A stretch of DNA of 64,000 nucleotides from Verpa conica (lineage: Eukaryota > Ascomycota > Pezizomycetes > Pezizales > Morchellaceae). The translations under genes were made by a program, and so were the position numbers. This document shows positions 24,001 to 33,314 of the stretch, in pieces. The stretch spans positions 558,001-622,000 of the forward strand of contig JAUFSD010000013.1 of assembly GCA_033030425.1 (NCBI GenBank), read 5' to 3'. The number at the start of each line of letters is the position of its first letter. Position 1 is the first letter of the stretch. The notes below the pieces were generated by a model. The model did no database searches and was not told the origin of the DNA. It saw only the letters and a list, made by a program, of their open reading frames with translations.

Positions 24001-26305
24001 AATAGTAATCACTTTCTAATAAGACGCGGTATAACGAACTTATAAATGATTCTTCATGTGTACCGAGACCAGAACCCCTTACTATTTCCACCAGAGAATC
24101 AAGAACGTCACACTTCAATCCAAAAGTGCACAGACCGCTTCCTTCAGCCAGTTGTAGCTCCACAGGCCCCTCAATATGTTTAATGAGATTTCCCACAACC
24201 TCCGAGAAAAATCCCACAAAAATCTCTTGGGCACAAGAAACTCCGAAGTCGAGAACAGGAAGCCATATAGTCCCATCCGGCCCAGTAGTACTAAGTTCTG
24301 CTTGTAGCCAGTTATTAGTCGATAGGTTTTGATTTTTAGCCCACCATTTGAAGATTTGGCGTTCCCAGGCATTGTGGTAATCGAAAGGAAACCTCCAGTA
24401 GGTGGGGGCACGAGATGACTGCGCCTTGACTTCTATCGTTCTTTTCTCAAGTAATAAAGACAGCAGAGCCTCCAAATCCCCTTGATTAACCGTCCAATCT
24501 CCCCAGGTTATTGAGCTATTATTGGCAGTCTTTTTCCTTTCAATCCGCAGTGGAACCTTACCCACAAGTCCATCGTAGTTCTCACTTCCATGCGATACCT
24601 CAGTATGAATTCTCACATCCCAGGTAAATACTTCCGATTCGGATGTATCCTTCAAGATAATGTGTTCCGATTCATAGAGAGTTTTCATCACACCATTGAT
24701 AGCTTTAGACAGAGATAATGTGATACCCTCCAAATGACTCCCCCAAGATGATAAAGTCCCAAGCCGCTTCCGTACAGAGAAAACCCTACTAATGATGGCT
24801 TGATGCTTAGGCTCTATCCCCTGTTGAGCCTCTTTAATTCCGTTCTCTGTTCCAGGCTGAATCTCTTCGATTTCGTCCACTGTTCCCGGTTGAGTCTCTT
24901 TAATGCTGTCCTGATTTCTTCCAAGGCTCCAAGGCTCGCACCCTCCTATAGACCTTGCCAAAAAATCTAGTTCACAACCAGGTTCGATTTCTTTAGCTGT
25001 TGGTTCCAGGAATAGAGAACGACGCACCCATGCTCGAATGGCAGTCATGAGAATAGTGCAACCTAGCTGTGCAACCGGAAAAGACCAGTGAAGGTTTCTC
25101 ATTCCAACAAACTGAACGACGAAACCAGAGAAACTTAGAAACACTGCCAGGATAACAAGGTTTCTAAAACTAGGGGGCGGATTGTCGATGCGGGTGTTTC
25201 TGTGCGACTTAACGAATTTCTGCCGGGTTTTTGCAAAGATTGCGTAGGAACCAAAGTTTTGCTCGCCGACGGCCCCCCCTCTCTGCAACCATACGAGATT
25301 GACACCACGATCCACTTTGAACCACTCTTCTCCACTACTTTTATCAATGAGATTACAACAAAGCGCCATTCCAGCTATAAGTGCCAACGTTCCCACACAA
25401 ACGAGAGCAACTGCCCATACCGGTACTGGTTCTTGCTTATCATCACCTAAATAAAACGTATCGCCTAATCCATGATAAAGTGATGAGTACCCGGCGAAAG
25501 CCAATAGTCCTAACTGCAAGGCTATTCCAAAAAATGACCAGGCCCATATTTCTTTAGAAGAGATCCCACTCCCATGCACGTTCAGAGTAATATTGGGTGG
25601 TAGTTCGTCAAAATCCAGTAGCTGGGGGCTTTCTTCACCATTTCCTCTGAAATCATTCATGGCGATATCCTCTTGGTATGGTACCTTAAGCTTACGAAAC
25701 CTATAATAATAGGTATCGTAGTCCATCTCATTAGAAAGATAAACCCCATGGTCGCTATTCCCATGTAGGTCTTCTAGGTAAAATATCTCCATTATTGATG
25801 GGCTACCTATAACCCGAACTATGTTGTGGCCATTCCACAACTCACAGACATCCGCAGATGTAGAGGACATTAACTCGAGTTCGACCATTGCTCGACTTTC
25901 TTTGGCTCGCCCTACGATTGCCTTTAACCACCGAGGACCCCCACACCTAATCGCGCTGACCATAGCTGTAATTATTCCTAAGGGGACCATGGCGAAAAGA
26001 CTAGGCAGTAGATAATTAGATCAGCCCCATGAGGTTTGGGTTGTTTCAACATACATGTAATCAGCCCATCCCATTGCATCGCTCAGGAATTGCTTAGTGA
26101 CCTGTTCCCCGAATAGAGCGAGAAGAGGTGATAAATCGGTAAACAGGTTATTGGAGAAGTCGTTGCCAGTGCTACAAGCAACTGAGGGTACCATGGACAG
26201 TATTACGGCTATAGATGTAAGCCGAACGCCGTAGGGAGACATCTGTAAGCTGCTAGGCCTTCTATCACCATACAAAAGGTAGTAATACATCGCAGACGCC
26301 CGCAA
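21005..26305 (-). CDS. Large membrane-anchored ankyrin-repeat protein (1730 aa)
   Basis: Three exons (26305-26055, 26000-24040, 23985-21005) are joined by two 54-nt introns (GTATGT...CCTAG and GTTCGT...TACTGAC...AATAG). The N-terminal region carries the fungal-family text DFSNNLFTDLSPLLALFGEQ, VTKQFLSDAMGWAD, PLGIITAMVSAIRCGGP and GRAKESRAMVELELMSS. It also has about five to six hydrophobic segments (near residues 25-47, 83-102, 233-257, 278-302, 365-410). A middle region without repeats follows. The last ~720 residues hold about 20 ankyrin repeats of the form GRTALQAAARGGHFDVVKLL. Ankyrin arrays bind proteins; the partner is unknown. The family is widespread and variable in Pezizomycotina and is sometimes discussed with NLR-like or incompatibility proteins. 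That role is only a guess here. The second intron contains an in-frame TGA; without splicing the product would stop at 751 residues. The start is the first ATG of the open frame; ATGs at codons 6 and 22 are alternatives. Confidence 0.8.
21300..23110 (-). repeat. Tandem DNA repeats encoding the ankyrin array
   Basis: Units of about 96-105 bp recur in frame. Near-identical blocks such as GCTGCCTGGAGTGCTGTTCG (antisense view) return many times, interrupted by diverged or extended units (for example around 22141-22250). The high nucleotide similarity between units implies recent duplication or gene conversion within the array. Confidence 0.8.
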
Positions 26306-26817
26306 ACTCTAGTATAGTTGTCGGGTGGTATTTCGAGGTATAGTGCTTTTAGAAAATTCGGATAATATTCGGCCGCCTATGTACTCTATATGTTTACAAT
26401 TAGGCTTCCCATCCTTTTAGACAGATGATGTATTAACTTAAGATCTTACCGTTCTAGGTACGGGTCTCTAAGCGACAGAATTCCAAATAATATGTTGTAA
26501 TCGATAGGGATCTAGCTGTATCAGTCAATATTCCTCATATGGAGTCTGAAGAGACTATACTTATTATAAGGCTGGTGAAAGCGATAAATTGAGGGAAGGC
26601 TCTTGTTGCTGTTGATGGTGTACTAAAGCCATGGTGGTTCCTGCCACGATTAATGAGGCTGACCCCTCTCTCGTGTTTAGGAATCAAAAGCTGATATGTG
26701 TAACCATCCAATGAGCCTGCATTAACTATACCTGTTTTCTGTGCGTCATACACCTCCATTTTCTACGTACAAGGCTCTACAGTGACCGAACGGTAGGGGT
26801 CTGTATGCATCATGAAA
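26306..26817. other. Upstream region of the ankyrin gene, no gene recognised
   Basis: It contains one 74-codon minus-strand frame (26759-26535) without recognisable motifs. I do not call it a gene. Confidence 0.45.
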
Positions 26818-26929
26818 TACTAGCGATGCCGATAGATCAGCCCGTCATGTGATTTATCTTCGGTGAGAAAGATAATCTCACCACCAAAGATAAATTACAT
26901 GACGGGCTGATCTGTCAGCATCGCTAGTA
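26818..26929. repeat. 112-bp near-perfect hairpin (MITE-like)
   Basis: The left arm starts TACTAGCGATGC and runs through GATCAGCCCGTCATGT. The right arm is its reverse complement with a handful of differences. The loop is a few bases around AAAGATAATCT. Outermost TA on each side could be a TA duplication. It has no coding capacity. Confidence 0.75.
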
Positions 26930-27063
26930 GAATACGGATGGCGGAAATAATAAACAGTTGTAATGGCAAGACATGTTGATCTTTGGCCACAAGTGGCACA
27001 GTGACTGTGCCCCAACCTGGCAAAGTTACTCAATCGCATTGAAGGGATGAGGTCTACTTAAAG

Positions 27064-27305
27064 TACCGTATAAACTGGTGAGACTCATAATTACGCTAAG
27101 AGGTTGAAATAAGAAGTGTCGTAGCTACTTATCTAGAAAAAGCAGTCCCTACCCCAAGTGAGCAAAGAAAAGCAAGAGTGAGATCTCTCCCTTGGTGCAG
27201 CAAGTGGCAAAGACAGTGCAGCAAACCCATTCACAGTAAGATCATCTAGCCACACTTTGTTTGGACGTCTTAGCGCCATTATGAGTCTCGCCAGTTTATA
27301 CTGTA
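27064..27305 (+). repeat. MITE-like element, copy A
   Basis: The left end TACCGTATAAACTGGTGAGA and the right end, reverse-complemented TACAGTATAAACTGGCGAGA, form terminal inverted repeats of about 45 bp. TA ends fit a Tc1/mariner-derived MITE. A related copy lies inverted at about 27604-27816. Confidence 0.7.
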
Positions 27306-27603
27306 TAATCACAATTGTAGGTGTAAATCATGCATTTTCTCTCCTGAATATTTATTAAACTATCCTAGATACTCTGAAATCATGTTATATACTCTCCCTG
27401 AAATTCTTTCTTAAGTGATAAACTAGGAATGGGTTGTGGGAGGGCTTTGTTAATTCTTCCACTTGATGTTTAGTGATGGATCAAGATCACCCTCTCCTGT
27501 CTCTCAGGCAGACCCATGCCCGTTCGGTCACTTTATTCCAGAGCCTTGTACGTTAGGTAAGATTTGATCACGACTATGATACAGGGCACTCGATAGAGTT
27601 CCA

Positions 27604-27816
27604 CTATGGTTTATGCACTGGGTAGGTCGCTATGACGTCTAAACAAGGCGTGGCTAGCTAGGAGATCTTACTAAGAACAGCTTTGTAACAGTGTTTTTAC
27701 CACCCGCTACACCCAGGAAAAGATTCTCGCTTTTCTTTGCTGAGTTGGCGATATAAATTGCCACTTCTTATTTCAACCTCTTAGTGCGATTATGGTCCTC
27801 GCCAGTTAATACGGTA
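27604..27816 (-). repeat. MITE-like element, copy B
   Basis: Read on the minus strand it starts TACCGTATTAACTGGCGAGG and then shares CACTAAGAGGTTGAAATAAG, CAGCAAAGAAAAGC and TTTAGACGTC-type blocks with copy A. The far end is decayed. Copies A and B face each other, so the pair itself could fold. Confidence 0.65.
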
Positions 27817-28187
27817 TACTGGGGTTGATAAGCTGTAGTGTGCTGTGTATAACTTAAATAGAACGCCGTCTTGAGCTGAAAGTAAGTCTGGCATTCGCCG
27901 TCGAGCAATTTCTGTAGCTATCTGAGGCATATTATTGAGTCTATTTCCGTACGTACAGGCTTTTAACAGCTTGTTAACTTTAGTTAACATATCACGTGAT
28001 ATCTAAGGTCGGCGAAATTCCTAGCTGGTGGTATAAGGGAAATAGTACCAGTTCTGCCGATTTGAAGTCACTTTAGTAAATACGAGGCCTAAGACTGTAG
28101 AAAGGCGTGTAGAAAAGGGTACTTCCTCTTAGTTTGACACCTAAAGTACTAGTTGGGAAGGGCTTAGGGCGCAATTTTAAAACGTTT

Positions 28188-28670
28188 CACTCACTGAAAA
28201 ATAAAGTCTGTCACTTTGGGTACGAGTCGCAACAGAGCCTCCACACCAAAAAGTGAAGTACTCACCAACATCCTCAATAGCTTAAGTAATATATCTTAAC
28301 TATCCTACCCTATTGACTCGATGATTTGACTATGCGGGCGCCGACGCCACTTCCTATCAAATGTAAACCTGCTATCTGATCGTAAGGATTATTATCATGA
28401 GCTAGCTTTGCATTTAATGGGCCTAGAGGAAGCTCAAACGAGTTTAGAAAACACTATTAAGCATAGGTGGCGTTGACGCCCGCATAGCCAATTTCTCGAG
28501 TCAATATAGTATTTTATTAGTAATATTATCCCTACTATAGCTCTTCTCTGTTTCCCACAATTGTAGTTGTTGCAAGGTCAGTCTAATGTAGCTGTACTTC
28601 ACTTTTTGTGGGGACCTGTTAATTGCGACTCGTACCTAAAGTAACAGACGTTATTTTTTAACGAGTAGAC
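28188..28670. repeat. Foldback element of about 480 bp
   Basis: The arms share AGTCTGTCACTTTGGGTACG (left) against CGTCTGTTACTTTAGGTACG (right, reverse complement). An inner GC-rich block TATGCGGGCGCCGACGCCAC (28332) matches TATGCGGGCGTCAACGCCAC on the other arm. AAAAAGTGAAGTAC also appears in both arms. The repeats run most of the length of both arms. I see no protein gene inside. Confidence 0.65.
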
Positions 28671-30006
28671 CGTCGCGTCAATACGGCTTCAAGTTTGGTT
28701 GTGAGAGTATATTTGTTTCAGGACGGGGTGCTTCAGGTCCGGTCCAATTAAAAAGGGTAATATAACTAAATTTATTCCGAATTTGTCTACCCTAATCCTA
28801 GCTATATATGGCTAGTGACAGCCGCTGGTATAGTACTACTACGAGTGGGCAGCCTTCGTCTAGTTACTATCTTACAAAAAGGCTATTATATAGACAAAAA
28901 TACCTCTATAGGATATTACATGTCCCGGTACTACGTCTTAGTATTAAGAATGTGGCTATCTTGCTCTCATGCTAAATAAATTACTCAGCTACTATAACAA
29001 GCCAAAGGCGACATATTTATTATTAATTCATTCTCTAAATTAAGGTGATAAAGCACCTATAGTCACCCTATAAGAGACCTCACTATAAGGATATTCACCT
29101 TACTAGGATATGACCAGCAGCCCAGCGAAAAATTTATGGGAAAATAAATATACCTCTATATAGGAATACCCGTAGTATCTTAGTTAGTATACTCGTATAG
29201 AAAGATAGAGTTAAACTGGTATATCTTACTGTATAGATCGAAGCCTTAGAGTAATGGTGAGGAATTAATATAACCTTACCAGATTATTTCTGTCATAGAG
29301 AGTGGAAATGAACTTTAGAAACAGTGTGAGACAGAGGGAGAAGGAGAGATTAAATTTCACATAATTAGATTTCCTCCATGCCCATCAAACCTTTTATTAA
29401 TTCGGCCCTTAGTAGTTCTCAGCTGAAAGTCCTACAGCCACCCATAAAATAGTAGTGCTGATTGCCTTAGAGCACTCCTTATCATTTAACGGGGAGAGTT
29501 GGTTTTGTGGTGGGTCAGCGGGTCTTCTCTAGGGGTGGATATAATCTCTAGTCCTCAGGTACTGTTTAATCTTCTGAGATGTTTAAGTGAGGTATGTGAT
29601 TGTGGGCAAAGAATACTCTGCCTTAATTTACTACCTCTAACATTTTATTTGAGAAAAATATCTTGAGTACACAATCACGTGATGTTAAACTTTTCATTGA
29701 AAGGAGCGAAACCACACAACTGGGGGCTTAACTAATTCCCTATTTGGCTGTGGTTGAGGCATGGGTCTATGTATACCTAACCCTGGAAAGCTCTAACGCC
29801 ACAGAAAAGTCGAGATGTGTCCTCTGGTCGGCAACCCTGACACCCCTTTACCTTTTCTTCAAAGCTTTCCCCAGACCACACCTCAACTTATTAACTCACT
29901 TCAACAACGACACCTGTTCTCCACTCTTTGACTCAACACCCATTCCTTCGATTCTCGGTCATTCTCTCACTATTCTACTCGCTTCTATAGTATAGCTTTT
30001 GTCAAT
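28671..30006. other. Intergenic, Sec61 beta upstream side
   Basis: No gene is recognised. The last ~200 bp are pyrimidine-rich and precede the Sec61 beta start, as expected for a promoter/5'UTR. Confidence 0.45.
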
Positions 30007-30655
30007 ATGGTACGTTCCATTGTTTTCCCTTGGTTCGGGTGTCCACTCATAGCCTCTTCATCAACATCCTAGAGGGGTTGGGAGAGTCAGAAGTAGACCG
30101 GAGAGCTAGGAGCAAAGAATCAAGCAGACGCATTGAGAGAAGATCAGACACAAGATCGATCCATGCCTCGAATCCCACTTGAAGCTTCCTCTCTGCCCTC
30201 AAGCCTCACCACTATCAGAACCCGTATGCTAACAGTCACTAACAGTCTTCCTCACCACGCGCAACCTCCCCTACTGGCGCCACTTCAGGCTCCGAGCGTG
30301 ATGTTCGTTCTTCCGCTCGTGCGTCATCTCCCACAGTCCCCGGGGGTCCTAAGGCTGTCATGCGCCGAAAGACCGCTGCCGACAGGGCTGCCCAGGTAGC
30401 AAATGCTCGTCCATCTAGCACTCGTGCGGCCGGCGCAGGTGGAAGCAGCAGCACCATGTTGAAGCTCTACACTGATGAGTCCCCCGGGCTCAAGGTTGAT
30501 CCTGTTGTTGTATTGGTTCTATCATTGGGTTTCATCTTTAGCGTTGTGGCTATGCACAGTGAGTATTCCCCGCATTAATAGATTGAAGAGTTTTAGTACT
30601 GATTCTTTGTGTGAAAATAGTTATTGCCAAGGTCAGCAGGAAATTCGGTGCTTAA
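30007..30655 (+). CDS. sbh1: Sec61 beta / Sbh1, ER translocon subunit
   Basis: Sec61 beta is a small tail-anchored subunit of the ER protein-conducting channel. Three exons (30007-30009, 30246-30558, 30621-30655) give 116 residues. The first coding exon is the ATG alone, followed by a 236-nt intron (GTACGT...CACTAACAG). An in-frame TAA just before the second exon supports that acceptor. The second intron is 62 nt. The protein has a Ser/Pro/Ala-rich cytosolic N terminus, then VPGGPKAVMRRK, the conserved LKLYTDESPGLKVDPVVVLV, a single hydrophobic anchor to IFSVVAMHI and a short basic end AKVSRKFGA. Length and order are as expected for fungi. Confidence 0.93.
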
Positions 30656-32667
30656 TTAATTATGTTTTATCTATAATGGGAGATGGACGGACGAAGGGAG
30701 TCGGTTGGGTGGGTTGGATTGTGTATACAAGTTCTTGGGTTTTTTGCACTTTAAAATGGGGATATCTTTTTTTCTTTCTTTCTCACGTCACTCCTGGTAT
30801 CTGTGCCGACGAATAAAGTACAGTGAGGCTCAAAACAATCTCCGGAATAGAAGCCTGAAACCATATACTATGATTTTATTTGACCAATGACCTTATGATA
30901 TACATGCATGTTAAGAATGCTAAAATATACTCATCATACGCACTGCCTACATTAAGGAATACCATATCTCACAAGACCTGGTCATGCCAGCTACGCAGAG
31001 TTTTAACATGGTACTCTAAAGAAATAGAAAGATGTATTGACAGCATAGCTTGATACATGCCAGTACCTGCGCTATGAGCTGTTGTAGCCCCTGCATCCCT
31101 AGTACCCTTTCCCCACGTGGCCTCGTAGTCGGTGGAGGACGTGGCGTTTTCCATCAATTCTCAGGCTTCTGGATGCCGATTCGATAATAACTAATCTACT
31201 ATTAGCTTCCCGAAGTAGGCCAAGATGTGGTAATTGTATCCAGAATCTCATGACAGAAACGAGGACTGCCTATCATCTGGAAATAATCTAGTTAATCTAA
31301 GGTGTGAGGTACCGCTCATTGCTATAGGTCTAGCTATATTTCTAGTGCTAGTTAGAACTTATAGGTTATTCACTAGCTGACATTCGACTCTTGAGTAATG
31401 GGATACTGAATCAATAAAAACACCTCATTCGAGGTTTTTAGGGCATGAATTTTGGGAATATATTTTGAAGGAACTCGAGAAGCTTATATGATTCACAGAT
31501 AGGCGCTTTAGTCGCTTTTTAAGGGAAGTATCTCTAGAGGATTTAGGCCGTTCTATTAGTATATTAGAGGCTGCTAATGAGAAAGAGCTAAATATAACGT
31601 TTTGTGTTTAAGAAGAGACCAGAGCGCTTAAGATTGAGACGCAGGTTAAGAGTTAAGATGTAATAAAACACCGGGAATAGTAATCACAGATTCTAATACT
31701 GTCCCTAAAAAATATTCACTGATTAGCTTCGTAGATGCATGGGGTCTTGAAAGGAAGGATACGGGGCGGCATCGGTATATCCTATGAATCTAGGTCGATC
31801 ATACGAGTCTCTTCTAAAAATCACCTCATAATCATTATATACAACTCCGAGAAGTCAATTATTGGATATCGGTCGCGGCTTCTATAGCCACTTCGATCAT
31901 ACTTGCAAGGTGCTACTCCTATCTCTAGTATGCCTGGAGTCCTCTAAAAGGTAGTAAAAGAGGCTTCTCGACATTTAAAATATCCAATTTATATCAGAGA
32001 ACGAACTATCACGTATATTACTGAGTTGGTTAGAGGACTCAAGGGCTTGTAGATAACATTGATACCATAGCCTAGCTAGTCTGGATGAATTCGGCCCATT
32101 GATATATTAGTAGAATTCAAAAATGCTACGGGCTATGGTTCTATGAGGTGTATCAGATGAACCCTCTTTCAGTATTTAGTCACTAAAAATCATGTGGTTG
32201 AAGGAGAGTATAACGGCAAGGATGAGGGTTTATAATGAAGAGACAAGGTATATAAAGAACCCAAGCTATAAATATCTAGTCGGGTCACTATTGCCACGGT
32301 TTGCTTGCACGCGCCTAGATAAAATTGCATATGCCCAGGCGTTAATATCCCAAGACAAGAAATCATAATGTCTGGTTCTTGGGAGGCGTCGTAAGCCGTT
32401 CTGGGCGCGTATGCCGAGCCTCTTCTAGTATGTTCCCACCCGCAAACGGCAATTCCACAGCCACGCCACATGAGAATCTCCAGTATGAAGGGGAACCACC
32501 AAGACCTAGCTCCGCCACAAGGCGAACAGAGCTCCTGGACTTAAATCATCAACGACATCGCGCGTTTCCTTCCCCCATCCATAGACAACACAAATACACA
32601 CCTTACGTTACCTAACTACTATTTCGTGGACGCCACACATTAGATCATACGCTTCGCATTCTTCAAC
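30656..32667. other. Intergenic, possible decayed coding text
   Basis: I find no supported gene. Around 31500-31620 the plus strand reads FLREVSLEDLGRSISILEAA and NEKELNITFCV before stops. That looks like a worn coding fragment of unknown origin. Confidence 0.35.
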
Positions 32668-33314
32668 ATGTTCTTCTTCTTCACGTGCGGGACACAGGAT
32701 TTCTCCTCCCCTCTCAAGGGGTATGAGCATATCAGAGCCAATTGTCCGGTATGTATCTGTGCATTCCATGACTTAGTTCAAGACATTTGTTTCGCGCATT
32801 ACTGACCTCGTCTCGTCGTGACGTTTAGAGATGCCATAACCCAGAAGGTTCGACTCTCCCACTGATCCTGGTATTCATGAAGTTGTACATGGGCTGACTT
32901 TCGGTCGGTCGGAAAAATAGTTGTCGCAATAAAGAAGCGAAACTTCTTTACATTCTGTTTCATCCCGCTTGTTCCTATCAGCTGGGGCGAGGTAAGCGAC
33001 ACCGAAGGGTCCCTTGGGTTCTAAAGAACCGTCAGGAGAGGGGGGGAGGAAAACGTGAATGAGTCTATTAACGAGGGACGTGATATAGCAACTTCGCTGC
33101 CGAATTTGTCCCTACCATCAGTCAACGTTAGTGGCCCACGACACCCTTTAAGCTTAAAGTATATTTGTTGCGCGGCGCGAGTGCTGATTATATCAACAGA
33201 AATAAGGAGCAACTTATGCAGATGCAACACCAGGCTGGACCCCCACAGCAGAATTTCCCTCCACAAGATTTCCCACCACAAGGTTACCCACAACAACAAC
33301 CACAGTATAAATAA
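32668..33314 (+). CDS. Small fungal zinc-ribbon protein, PQ-rich tail
   Basis: Five short exons (32668-32748, 32829-32847, 32921-32991, 33089-33126, 33200-33314) with introns of 80, 73, 97 and 73 nt give 107 residues. Cysteine pairs are spread over the exons: MFFFFTCGTQDF with a lone early Cys, then RANCPRCHNPEV, then QLRCRICPYHQ. Between the pairs sits the hydrophobic KKRNFFTFCFIPLVPISWGE. The tail is Gln/Pro-rich (NFPPQDFPPQGYPQQQPQYK). A ribbon made of CxxC knuckles around an FFTxCFIPLIP-type strand matches the small fungal zinc-ribbon family related to yeast YBL029C-A, of unknown function, probably membrane-peripheral. A single long reading frame would miss this gene entirely. All phases join exactly, which is my main support. 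Confidence 0.72.

Noticed and set aside
23986..24012. A 27-nt intron (GTGATT...AATAG) in the ankyrin gene
   Set aside because: Too short for spliceosomal splicing. The upstream donor GTTCGT gives a normal 54-nt intron with the same acceptor and frame.
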